From DATFKA01 sp042095835 (GTDB lineage Bacteria > Bacteroidota > Bacteroidia > Chitinophagales > Saprospiraceae): a stretch of DNA of 19,048 bases. The position numbers were made by a program, and so were the translations under genes. The stretch spans positions 1 to 19,048 of the forward strand of contig JBELML010000122.1 in assembly GCA_042095835.1 (NCBI GenBank), read 5' to 3'. The notes under the pieces are model-generated. The model was not told the origin of the DNA. It saw only the letters and a list, made by a program, of their open reading frames with translations, and ran no database searches. Position 1 is the first letter of the stretch, and the number at the start of each line of letters is the position of its first letter. Positions 1 to 7,380 of this stretch are shown here, piece after piece.

Positions 1-745
1 TCGGGGAAATCTTATCTTCCACGTTTACTGCAGTAAAACAACTGTCCGTATTACCACTACCATCATAGACCGTCAGTACTACGCCTGTCATGCCTATATC
101 TGCACAAGTAAAACTATCCCGACTTAACTCATAAGCTACTATACCACAACCATCAAAGGAACCGCCATCTACGTCTAATGGATTCAAAGTCGCAAATCCA
201 CTTGAAGATAAACTGATGTTCAAGGCACTTACACAGGATGCCATCGGGGAAATCTTATCTTCCACGTTTACTACAGTAAAACAACTGTCCGTATTACCAC
301 TACCATCATAGACCGTCAGTACTACGCCTGTCATGCCTATATCTGCACAAGTAAAACTATCGCGACTTAACTCATAAGCTACAATCCCACAGCCATCAAA
401 GGAACCGCCATCTACATCCAATGGATTCAAACTCGCAAATCCACTTGAAGATAAACTGATGTTCAAGGCACTTATGCAAACTGCTGTCGGTGGAAACTTA
501 TCTTCCACGTTTACTACGCTAAAACAGCTATTAGAATTTCCGCTGCTATCTCGTACTGTCAAAGTCACTACGTTCGATCCTATATCTGCACAAGTGAAAC
601 TATCGCGACTTAACTCATAAGCTACAATACCACAGCCATCAAAGGAGCCGCCATCTACATCCAATGGATTCAAGCTCGCAAATCCGCTTGAGGATAAACT
701 GATGTTCAAAGCACTTATACAAACTGCTGTCGGTGGAAATTTATC
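1..745 (-). repeat. 243-bp tandem repeats (three near-identical copies) inside the coding sequence
   Basis: The landmark TCGG(G/T)GGAAA recurs at 1, 244, 487 and 730, an exact period of 243 bp (81 codons). Copies 1-243 and 244-486 differ at only about 15 positions by eye, mostly near the 5' junction of the unit. Copy 487-729 matches copy 244-486 closely in its second half but diverges in a block around 500-580. The unit beyond 745 is strongly diverged. The period keeps the reading frame, so the array can expand or contract without breaking the protein. Confidence 0.93.
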
Positions 746-1117
746 TTCTACGTTTACTACTCCCCAGCAAGAATTGGACCCCGTACTATCCGTAGCAGTC
801 ACCAGAACAGGGGTAGGTCCTAAATCGGAACAAGTAAATATTGATTTACTAAGTGTATAGATTACTGCGTTGCTTGAATCACTCGTAAAGGCGAGAAGAT
901 CAAAGGGACTTAAAACAAATGGCCCGCTTAGAGGCAAGGAGACATTAATAGAACTAAAACAAGCAATAGTAGGTGCTTCTATTTCTTCTAAGTTGGTCAA
1001 AGTAGGGCTAACCTTTGCCAAAATATTAGTTGAATAAAACAAAGAGACAAAAATAAAGCTTAGAGAAAAAAGATAAAGTTGCGAATAACTTGATCTTTTG
1101 CTTTTGGTGCTTAGCAT
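1..1117 (-). CDS. Secreted HYR-like repeat protein, N-terminal part (runs off left edge)
   Basis: This open frame starts at an ATG at 1117 on the minus strand and is still open at position 1, giving 372 visible residues and no C-terminus. Residues 1-34 look like a signal peptide: a Lys/Arg/Ser-rich start, a hydrophobic stretch around residues 13-29, and a likely cut after Ala34. A degenerate repeat (about 49-124, lacking the central cysteine) is followed by 81-residue units starting at Asp-Lys (residue 125, then every 81). Each full unit has four cysteines in the pattern A-x-C, DGCG, F-T-C-A-D-I-G and DSC/NSC, suggesting two disulfides per module. The fold is HYR/Ig-like by resemblance. The same 81-residue module builds the giant protein at 10070-18208, so the two are probably paralogues. 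A T9SS sorting domain would be expected beyond the window. The role, perhaps adhesin or matrix protein, is inferred. Confidence 0.88.
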   Translation of the reverse strand, partial: MLSTKSKRSSYSQLYLFSLSFIFVSLFYSTNILAKVSPTLTNLEEIEAPTIACFSSINVSLPLSGPFVLSPFDLLAFTSDSSNAVIYTLSKSIFTCSDLGPTPVLVTATDSTGSNSCWGVVNVEDKFPPTAVCISALNISLSSSGFASLNPLDVDGGSFDGCGIVAYELSRDSFTCADIGSNVVTLTVRDSSGNSNSCFSVVNVEDKFPPTAVCISALNISLSSSGFASLNPLDVDGGSFDGCGIVAYELSRDSFTCADIGMTGVVLTVYDGSGNTDSCFTVVNVEDKISPMASCVSALNISLSSSGFATLNPLDVDGGSFDGCGIVAYELSRDSFTCADIGMTGVVLTVYDGSGNTDSCFTAVNVEDKISP

Positions 1118-1284
1118 GATTATAGGTTTTTTAGGTGGAAGTTTTTTAGGGACAACTCCCTTTATAATTCCTTAAAGTAGGTATTTAATTAAACATTATT
1201 GTTGCCGAGCTCCAAATAAAAACTGTAGAACTTTTAAAGGTGTAGCTTTCATCATAGATCGTTTCCTGAAACCGTACATATTAG

Positions 1285-1300
1285 TGTCCGATATCGGTCA
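1285..1300. promoter_or_regulatory. Candidate activator binding palindrome (UAS)
   Basis: TGTCCGATATCGGTCA is a 16-bp imperfect palindrome with a perfect 10-bp core (CCGATATCGG, 1288-1297) and matching outer TG/CA pairs. Its centre lies about 88 bp upstream of the start site predicted from the sigma-54-like promoter at 1354-1370. That is a usual distance for an NtrC-family enhancer site. The sixth gene of the downstream operon encodes such a regulator, so autoregulation is a natural inference. No second copy was found in the intergenic region. Confidence 0.5.
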
Positions 1301-1304
1301 GTTT

Positions 1305-1322
1305 TGATTTTTATAAAAATCA
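1305..1322. promoter_or_regulatory. Perfect 18-bp AT-rich palindrome
   Basis: TGATTTTTATAAAAATCA is perfectly self-complementary. It lies between the candidate enhancer palindrome (1285-1300) and the candidate sigma-54 promoter (1354-1370). It could be a second operator, a bendable AT-rich segment that helps looping, or a cruciform-prone site. It is not followed by a T-run and is not next to a gene end, so a terminator is unlikely. The function is unknown. Confidence 0.4.
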
Positions 1323-1353
1323 CAAACAACTAATAATCAGTTCTTTACATTTT

Positions 1354-1370
1354 TGGCACAACCATTGGCT
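1354..1370 (+). promoter_or_regulatory. Candidate sigma-54 (-24/-12) promoter of the exporter operon
   Basis: TGGCAC at 1354-1359 is a perfect -24 element (TTGGCAC including 1353). After five bases comes TTGGCT at 1365-1370. The canonical -12 element is TTGC(A/T); here the GC is displaced by one base (GG-N11-GC instead of GG-N10-GC), so the match is good but not perfect. Transcription would start near 1381. This makes the in-frame GTG at 1379 an implausible start and supports the ATG at 1400 for the first gene. No convincing TTTG/TAnnTTTG promoter is seen in the same region. The operon encodes its own sigma-54 activator, which strengthens the call. Confidence 0.5.
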
Positions 1371-1399
1371 TATTTAAAGTGTACATCAACACTTTAACA

Positions 1400-2650
1400 A
1401 TGGATAGACCACTATCACAGCAGAAACAACGCAAAAATAACCTTAGACCCTACTTCAGGATTGCAGCTATCTTGGGGGCGGTTGCCATTCTTTTCTTTCT
1501 TTTACGCTCCGTCTTAACAACCAAAGCCGATAGAGATGAATTCCAAATGGCTACGGTCGAACTTGGAGATATTGCCAATTCCATATCTGCTTACGGATCA
1601 GTGGTACCTGCCTTTGAAGAGCAAGTCAATGCCCCGGTAGCAACAGAAATAAAGGAGGTGCTGGTTCGCTCTGGTGCAGCGGTTCAGGCGGGTGTATTAC
1701 TCATGAGCCTTGATGAAGAGTATATCCAATTGGAATACGAACAAACCAAAGATCAGGTCGAATTACGCAAGACCAATATCACCCGATTAGGCTACGAGTA
1801 CGAAAAGAACCTCAATGAACTTAAATACGACGACTCGATTAAAGAACTACAAGTCTCTGCCTTAGAAGCTCAGCTCAAAGATGCACAACGTTTGCAGCAG
1901 ATTGGCTCGGCCACTATTGAAGAAGTAGAAAAAGCAAAGTTAGATCTTGAAATTGCCCAACTCGAAAAAAAGAAATTAGAAAATGACCTCAAATTCAGAG
2001 AAAAAACTACGGAAAGTGACCGCCGCAAATTAGAACTTGAAGTACTCATAGAAGAAAAGAAACTACAGGAACTGAGGCGAAAACTCAACGAAACCGAAGT
2101 AACCTCTCCTCGTCCAGGTGTAGTCACTTGGATCAACGAATCTATCGGACAAAAAGTAAATGAGGGAGATCCGCTGGTGCGTCTTGCTAATTTAGAAGCC
2201 TTTAGAATCGAAGCCAGCTGTTCAGATCGCTATGCCAACATTGTAAAGACGGGTTTACCGGTCGAAATTCGAATTAATAACAGTCGACTGAACGGTTATA
2301 TCTCCTCCATCTTACCAGCGGTAGAAAATAACACCCTAGAGTTTATTGTAGAGCTTGAGGAGTATGACCACGAATCGCTACGTCCCAACCTGCGCGTGGA
2401 AATCTTTATCATTTCTGATCAAAAAGAACAGGTAATGCGGGTGCGTAATGGGGCAGCCTTTACCGGAGCTATTGACCAAGAGATTTTCGTTGTGCGAGGA
2501 GACCAAGCGGTCAAAGAGCAAGTCCAGATAGGTCTTACGAGTAGGGATTATGTAGAGTTAATTGGCTCCAATATTCAGGCTGGCGATCGTATCATCGTTT
2601 CCAATATGGAAAACTATGAGCACCTGAATAGTTTCACCCTTAAAAACTAA
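1400..2650 (+). CDS. HlyD/MacA-family periplasmic adaptor of a tripartite ABC exporter
   Basis: This is a membrane fusion protein that would bridge the inner-membrane ABC permeases and the TolC-type duct in the periplasm. With the ATG at 1400 it has 416 residues: a short basic cytoplasmic tail, one transmembrane anchor (about 22-41), the first half of a lipoyl/barrel-sandwich domain (about 60-105), a long Glu/Lys-rich coiled-coil hairpin (about 105-230), the second lipoyl half starting near T-S-P-R-P-G-V-V (about 233-266), and a beta-barrel and membrane-proximal region to the end. An in-frame GTG at 1379 would add seven residues, but it sits at the predicted transcription start. The TolC gene follows after 4 bp. 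Family and role are clear from architecture and neighbours; the exported substrate is unknown. It resembles MacA, but macrolide export should not be assumed. Confidence 0.92.
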   Translation: MDRPLSQQKQRKNNLRPYFRIAAILGAVAILFFLLRSVLTTKADRDEFQMATVELGDIANSISAYGSVVPAFEEQVNAPVATEIKEVLVRSGAAVQAGVLLMSLDEEYIQLEYEQTKDQVELRKTNITRLGYEYEKNLNELKYDDSIKELQVSALEAQLKDAQRLQQIGSATIEEVEKAKLDLEIAQLEKKKLENDLKFREKTTESDRRKLELEVLIEEKKLQELRRKLNETEVTSPRPGVVTWINESIGQKVNEGDPLVRLANLEAFRIEASCSDRYANIVKTGLPVEIRINNSRLNGYISSILPAVENNTLEFIVELEEYDHESLRPNLRVEIFIISDQKEQVMRVRNGAAFTGAIDQEIFVVRGDQAVKEQVQIGLTSRDYVELIGSNIQAGDRIIVSNMENYEHLNSFTLKN

Positions 2651-2654
2651 TCCC

Positions 2655-4121
2655 ATGAATAGCAACAATATTAAAACCATAACAAGTATCCTACTGCTAC
2701 TTTGTGGAGTAGGCTCCAGCGAGGCCCAATTCGTAGATACGATCAGTTTGAGCCAATTGATCCAATTGGGCAGACAAAAGAATATTTCGGTTTATGAATC
2801 AAAGGTAAATCTGCAATCTGCCGAGCTAGATTATTTATTGACCAAAATTGATGCGAAGCCAACATTGACAGGTCGCGCCAATCTACCCAACTACTCGCGC
2901 ACATCCTTGAGTGTACTACAACCCAATGGGTCCATCCTTTTCCAACAGATCAACAACAATAATTCTGCTGTCGGTCTCAGTTTGTCGCAGAACATTATTG
3001 GAACTGGAGGTACTGTTTTCGCGCAGACAGATTTGCAGCGATTCGATGATTTTGAAGACAATTCTACCCTTTATAATGGGATTCCAATTCGGGTAGGAAT
3101 TATACAACCCATATTTGGTTTTAATGAGTTCAAATGGAATAGAACTTTAGCGCCTATTCGCTTACGTGAAGCCAGTAAACAATATATCGCTGATTTAGAA
3201 AGTGTGAATGGAGAAGCCACCCGACTGTTTTTTAATTTATTAATCGCGGGCATCAATTTAGAGATCGCCACTGCGAATTTCTCCAACAACCAATCCCTAT
3301 TTGAGATTGCCGAGGAACGTTATGAACTCGGCAAAATCTCAGATAGTGATGTTTTACAACTTAAAGTCAGTTTATTAAGTGCCCAGAGGAGTCAGAAAAA
3401 TGCCCAACAAGCCGTGCGCCTGGCTTCTTCCAATATTTATGCCTTCCTTGGCCTTCCCTATAATGGGGGAATGCTACAAACGCAGCTTCCTGAGGTGGGC
3501 GAAAAAGTCTTAGTCGATTATGAGCAGGCCGTTGAGCAAGCCCGGGGCAATCGCCCTGAGATTGACGGTTTCCAAAGGCAGGCACTTGAAGCCGATCAAG
3601 ACATCGCAGCTATCAAAGGTACAGGTGGGCTACAAGCAGACCTCACCGCTTCTTTTGGGCTGGTACGGGCAGGTGCTCAAATAGGAGACATCTATAAATC
3701 GCCACAGGATGAGCAGTTGGTACAAATGAATCTACGCGTTCCCATTGTAGATTGGGGGAGGCAAAAAAATCAAGTGAAACTTGCTAAGGCACAAAAAGCA
3801 TTTGCACAACAATTGATTGACCAACAAAGCCAAGAATTCAATACCCAAATACGCCAAGTGGTTGATCAATTTCAAACGGTACAAGAAGAACTTGAATTAG
3901 CCGAAGCGCTAAAAGAGGTTGCCCAAGAACGTTTTGACATTGCTAAAGAAAGCTTTGTACTTGGCGCCATCAGTATCACCGAATTGAGTATTGCCCAGCA
4001 AGAAAAAGACCAAGCACTAAGGACCTATATTCTAGTTCTACGTCAATACTGGCAAAGTTATTACCAGCTCAGATCCTTGACGCTCTATGATTTCAAAAAC
4101 AAGGAGAAAATAGGTTCTTAA
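2655..4121 (+). CDS. TolC-family outer-membrane efflux protein
   Basis: This protein is the probable outer-membrane and periplasmic duct of the exporter. It has 488 residues, typical for the family. A signal peptide occupies residues 1-24 (hydrophobic LLLLCGVG, cut after S-S-E-A before Gln25). Two outer-membrane-efflux repeats follow, each with long amphipathic helices rich in Gln/Ala/Glu, and the second contains the characteristic strand segment V-P-I-V-D-W-G-R followed by a long helix. The C-terminus ends shortly after the last helix, without an extended tail. The start is 4 bp after the adaptor stop, so the two are almost certainly co-transcribed. The ABC ATPase follows after 47 bp. The family call is secure; which substrate passes through is unknown. 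Confidence 0.93.
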   Translation: MNSNNIKTITSILLLLCGVGSSEAQFVDTISLSQLIQLGRQKNISVYESKVNLQSAELDYLLTKIDAKPTLTGRANLPNYSRTSLSVLQPNGSILFQQINNNNSAVGLSLSQNIIGTGGTVFAQTDLQRFDDFEDNSTLYNGIPIRVGIIQPIFGFNEFKWNRTLAPIRLREASKQYIADLESVNGEATRLFFNLLIAGINLEIATANFSNNQSLFEIAEERYELGKISDSDVLQLKVSLLSAQRSQKNAQQAVRLASSNIYAFLGLPYNGGMLQTQLPEVGEKVLVDYEQAVEQARGNRPEIDGFQRQALEADQDIAAIKGTGGLQADLTASFGLVRAGAQIGDIYKSPQDEQLVQMNLRVPIVDWGRQKNQVKLAKAQKAFAQQLIDQQSQEFNTQIRQVVDQFQTVQEELELAEALKEVAQERFDIAKESFVLGAISITELSIAQQEKDQALRTYILVLRQYWQSYYQLRSLTLYDFKNKEKIGS

Positions 4122-4168
4122 CAATCCAATTCATTCATTCGCACATTAACGCATTAACAATATAAACG

Positions 4169-4834
4169 ATGATAACACTAGACAAAGTCAGCAAAGTCTA
4201 CCAAACTAAAACCATCGAAACGGTAGCACTCAATGAAATCAATTTAAAAGTAGAAGATGGTGAATTCTTATCTGTAATGGGCCCTTCGGGGTGTGGCAAA
4301 AGTACCCTGCTCAATATTATGGGTATGATCGATGAACCCAGCAATGGCGTCGTCAATATCGCTGGATACGAAGTGACCGATTACGGCTCAAAAGCCATTG
4401 CCCAGTTCAGAAATGAAAACTTGGGTTTTATCTTTCAGAGCTTCCACCTCATTAATGATTTATCTGTCATTGACAATGTGGAGTTGCCCTTATTGTACAG
4501 AAAGATGACCGCTAAAAAGCGCAGAGAATTAGCAGAAGAAGCCCTCACCAAAGTAGGCTTAAAAAATAGAATGAAGCATTTTCCGTCTCAATTATCTGGT
4601 GGTCAAAAGCAAAGGGTAGCCATTGCCAGAGCCATCGTTGGGAATCCAAAAATCATTTTGGCCGATGAGCCTACCGGTAATTTAGATAGCGTCATGGGCA
4701 ACGAAATCATGGATATTCTACTGCGCCTCAACCAGGACCAGGGCACGACCATCGTGATGGTGACCCACGATGAAAGTATGGCGCAAAAAACGAATCGTCT
4801 AGTTAGACTTTTTGACGGAAGTCAAGTGTATTAA
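4169..4834 (+). CDS. MacB/LolD-type ABC transporter ATP-binding protein
   Basis: This is the cytoplasmic ATPase that would power the two FtsX-type permeases encoded next. Its 221 residues contain every catalytic motif: Walker A G-P-S-G-C-G-K-S-T (38-46), Q-loop Gln90 in F-I-F-Q, signature L-S-G-G-Q (142-146), Walker B I-I-L-A-D-E-P-T-G with Asp166 and Glu167, D-loop near 173, and H-loop His200. Length and motif spacing match stand-alone MacB/LolD/FtsE-class ATPases. In Proteobacterial MacB this domain is fused to the permease; here it is a separate gene, which is normal in Bacteroidota. The 47-bp leader before it contains two CATTAAC copies (from about 4142 and 4151) and is A/T-rich, with no Shine-Dalgarno sequence. 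Function as an energiser is certain; the substrate is not. Confidence 0.96.
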   Translation: MITLDKVSKVYQTKTIETVALNEINLKVEDGEFLSVMGPSGCGKSTLLNIMGMIDEPSNGVVNIAGYEVTDYGSKAIAQFRNENLGFIFQSFHLINDLSVIDNVELPLLYRKMTAKKRRELAEEALTKVGLKNRMKHFPSQLSGGQKQRVAIARAIVGNPKIILADEPTGNLDSVMGNEIMDILLRLNQDQGTTIVMVTHDESMAQKTNRLVRLFDGSQVY

Positions 4835-4858
4835 TTGATCCTTTAAATTGAGTATCTA

Positions 4859-6193
4859 ATGATAAAGAACTATTTCAAACTCGCAATAAAAGTCCTGGGT
4901 AGGAGAAAGTTTTTCACTTTCATCAGCCTATTTGGGATCAGCTTTACACTCATGATCCTTATGGTCATTACCGCTTTCCTCGACCATGAATTGGGCAAAC
5001 ATGCTCCCATGAGTGATAGGGATAAAATGGTATTCCTCGATCGCTTGGTCACTACGCTTGAAGTTATCGATACCGTGCCAATGGTCGATTCTTCCTTGAT
5101 TGATGGAGTTATGCGCTATGACACCACCTATGATTATGTAGACCGTAGACCCAGCTATTCTTCCTCTTCTCTGAGTTATACTTTTTTGAATAATCATTTA
5201 AAGAATATTGATGGAGCTGAACAGGAGAGCTTTTACCAACCCGGTGGCTCCTTTGATGTCTTCATTAATAGCAACAAGCTCTCCCTGAGTGCGATTTATA
5301 CCGATGCTCCCTACTGGTCAATCTATGATTTTCGACTTAAGGAAGGCAGGTTTTATCAGCCTCAAGAAGTTGAAAACCAAGAACAAGTGGTTGTCATTCC
5401 TGAAAAAACCGCCAAAAGCTACTTCGGTAAACAGGAAGGTGTAATCGGTGAATTAATCCGATTAGATGACAAACAATATGAAGTAATAGGCCTTATCGAA
5501 ACACCGAATAGTCATTTCCCTATGGTTAGTTCGGATATCTACCTACCGCTCACCAATATGAATCCTCGAAACCTAACAAGTGAAGATTTTCATGGTGGCT
5601 TTGAGGCCGTTTTTTTGAGTCAGAATACAAAAAACACGGCTCGGATAAAAGACGATATTAAGGCTAGAGGGAGTCGGGTGAAGATGCCTCGCCCCGAAGA
5701 GTACAATCGCTTGCAAATAGAGCCTTCAACTTTTACAGAGGCCTACTCGCAATCCGTCATTTTTGAGGAAGATCCTGCAAAAAGTAAGCGTATTGTCTTT
5801 TCAATTCTTGGTGGATTGCTACTACTCTTCATTTTACTACCTACACTCAATTTGATCAACGTCAATATCAGTAGGATTATGGAGCGCTCTGCCGAAATTG
5901 GAGTCCGGAAGGCTTTTGGCGCACATTCCAGCACGATTTTATTCCAATTTGTTTTTGAAAATGTGATCCTTACCTTTTTAGGTGGCATCATCGGTTTATT
6001 ACTTGCCGTGGTCTTGTTGAATATCATCAATAGCAGTAACGCCCTTGGAGAAATCACCCTAGGTTTCAATATCAGAGTTTTTATCTATAGCTTCTTAATC
6101 TGCTTGGTATTCGGCGTCTTATCGGGCATTATTCCAGCCTATCGGATGTCTAAACTTCACATTTCTAATGCACTAAAACAGAACCAATTATGA
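4859..6193 (+). CDS. FtsX/MacB-type ABC transporter permease (first of two)
   Basis: This is an inner-membrane permease of the type VII ABC (mechanotransmission) class. Its 444 residues show one N-terminal transmembrane helix (about 19-41), a large extracytoplasmic MacB-PCD-like domain (about 45-305), then three C-terminal helices (about 312-335, 359-388 and 407-427). After the second helix comes the family motif E-R-S-A-E-I-G-V-R-K-A-F-G-A, the coupling-helix region that contacts the ATPase. The end of the gene overlaps the second permease by 4 bp (ATGA), which suggests translational coupling and a heterodimeric permease pair. In tripartite systems of this class the periplasmic domain captures substrate and drives it into the adaptor/TolC channel. 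The substrate is unknown. Confidence 0.93.
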   Translation: MIKNYFKLAIKVLGRRKFFTFISLFGISFTLMILMVITAFLDHELGKHAPMSDRDKMVFLDRLVTTLEVIDTVPMVDSSLIDGVMRYDTTYDYVDRRPSYSSSSLSYTFLNNHLKNIDGAEQESFYQPGGSFDVFINSNKLSLSAIYTDAPYWSIYDFRLKEGRFYQPQEVENQEQVVVIPEKTAKSYFGKQEGVIGELIRLDDKQYEVIGLIETPNSHFPMVSSDIYLPLTNMNPRNLTSEDFHGGFEAVFLSQNTKNTARIKDDIKARGSRVKMPRPEEYNRLQIEPSTFTEAYSQSVIFEEDPAKSKRIVFSILGGLLLLFILLPTLNLINVNISRIMERSAEIGVRKAFGAHSSTILFQFVFENVILTFLGGIIGLLLAVVLLNIINSSNALGEITLGFNIRVFIYSFLICLVFGVLSGIIPAYRMSKLHISNALKQNQL

Positions 6194-7359
6194 TCAAGCA
6201 TATATTAACTTTGATTTGGAATAAGCGCCGGAAAAACTTCCTCTTATTCCTGGAAATCTTCTTAGCATTTGCCGTTCTATTTGCGGTTTTTACTTTTGCT
6301 ATACAGAGCTTTAGAACCTACAGTACACCTTTAGGTTTTGATACCGAAAATTCGTGGGTTGCCTTTCTAGATTGGGATGAGGCAATAGATTCCGCCGCTT
6401 TAGTCAATATGAAATTACAGCTCGAACGAGAATTAGAAGACAAAGCAGAGATACAGTCCATTTCTTATATAGGTAATGTGACGCCCCTCTCCAACAGCAT
6501 GTGGAGAACAACTAATGATGATAATGGCTTCGAACTCTCTACCTTGATTATCCAATGTGATGAAGACTATTTAGAGACGGCTGGTTTAAAACTAGTGGAG
6601 GGCCGCTGGTTTAATGAAGATGATCACCTGGGAAAATACAGTCCTGTCGTCATTAATAAAATGCTCAGAGAGGATGCCTTTGGCACTAACAAAATCCTCG
6701 ATAGTGTCTACACCATCAATGAAGAACATAAATTCGTGGGAGTCGTAGAGCATTTTAAATATCGAGGAGAGTTTCGAGAGGAAGACAATCTTACTTTTTT
6801 CCTTCGTCCTAAAGGATCGAGAGACCTTCCTCATATTGCTATACGTGTAAAACCAAATACTCCTGCAAGTTTTGAGGAAGAAGTCAACAAGACCATCGCC
6901 TCAGTAACCAAAAGGAATGATTTCATCATTGTCAATTTGGACCAACAAAGAGAGGAAGGTAGTCGGGAATCCTGGATACCACTAGTAGCATCTTTAAGTA
7001 TTTGTGGCTTCCTGATCATCAATGTTGCATTAGGGCTATTTGGTGTATTATGGTATACTATCAGTAAAAGAAAAGCAGAAATTGGCCTAAGAAGGACCGT
7101 TGGTGCAACCAAAAATAGAATTACGAGTCAATTTATAAGTGAGGTCCTCATGGTAGCCGCCATTGCAATTATCTTTGGGATATTTTTTGCCATACAATTG
7201 CCATTAATGAATGTCATAGAAGACATCCATAACAGCAATTATTATCTTAGCATTGGGTTTACCAGTTTATTGATTTTGACCGTGGTATTGTTGTGTGCAT
7301 TTTACCCAAGTAGACAGGCCGCTGGAATCCATCCGGCCATTGCATTACACGAGGAATAG
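6190..7359 (+). CDS. FtsX/MacB-type ABC transporter permease (second of two)
   Basis: This second, clearly different permease has 389 residues, shorter than its neighbour because the periplasmic domain is smaller. Predicted helices lie at about 16-38, 268-291, 315-337 and 353-372, with the extracytoplasmic domain at about 40-260. The conserved coupling motif K-A-E-I-G-L-R-R-T-V-G-A follows helix 2, and the C-terminus has the usual P-S-R-Q-A-A-x-I-x-P-x-x-A-L ending. The start codon overlaps the stop of the first permease (ATGA). With a single ATPase gene in the operon, the likely complex has two ATPase copies plus one of each permease. A homodimer of each is also possible. Confidence 0.92.
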   Translation: MIKHILTLIWNKRRKNFLLFLEIFLAFAVLFAVFTFAIQSFRTYSTPLGFDTENSWVAFLDWDEAIDSAALVNMKLQLERELEDKAEIQSISYIGNVTPLSNSMWRTTNDDNGFELSTLIIQCDEDYLETAGLKLVEGRWFNEDDHLGKYSPVVINKMLREDAFGTNKILDSVYTINEEHKFVGVVEHFKYRGEFREEDNLTFFLRPKGSRDLPHIAIRVKPNTPASFEEEVNKTIASVTKRNDFIIVNLDQQREEGSRESWIPLVASLSICGFLIINVALGLFGVLWYTISKRKAEIGLRRTVGATKNRITSQFISEVLMVAAIAIIFGIFFAIQLPLMNVIEDIHNSNYYLSIGFTSLLILTVVLLCAFYPSRQAAGIHPAIALHEE

Positions 7360-7380
7360 TACTCCAAAATTTAGCAGCCT

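Noticed and set aside
1..1117. CRISPR array or mobile-element terminal repeats for the 243-bp periodicity
   Set aside because: The unit is a full 81-codon protein module without spacers, and the reading frame is open throughout.
1148..1161. AGGGA-CAAC-TCCCT hairpin before the left repeat-protein gene as a terminator or attenuator
   Set aside because: The stem has only five pairs, there is no T-run on the needed side, and it lies in a divergent promoter region.
1379..1399. GTG at 1379 as the start of the adaptor gene
   Set aside because: It would add seven residues of no evident use and lies at the start site predicted from the sigma-54-like promoter; ATG at 1400 gives a normal short cytoplasmic tail before the membrane anchor.
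6678..6700. A second TTGGCAC inside the second permease gene as an internal sigma-54 promoter
   Set aside because: No GC-containing -12 element at the right distance, and the sequence lies inside conserved coding sequence far from any gene start.
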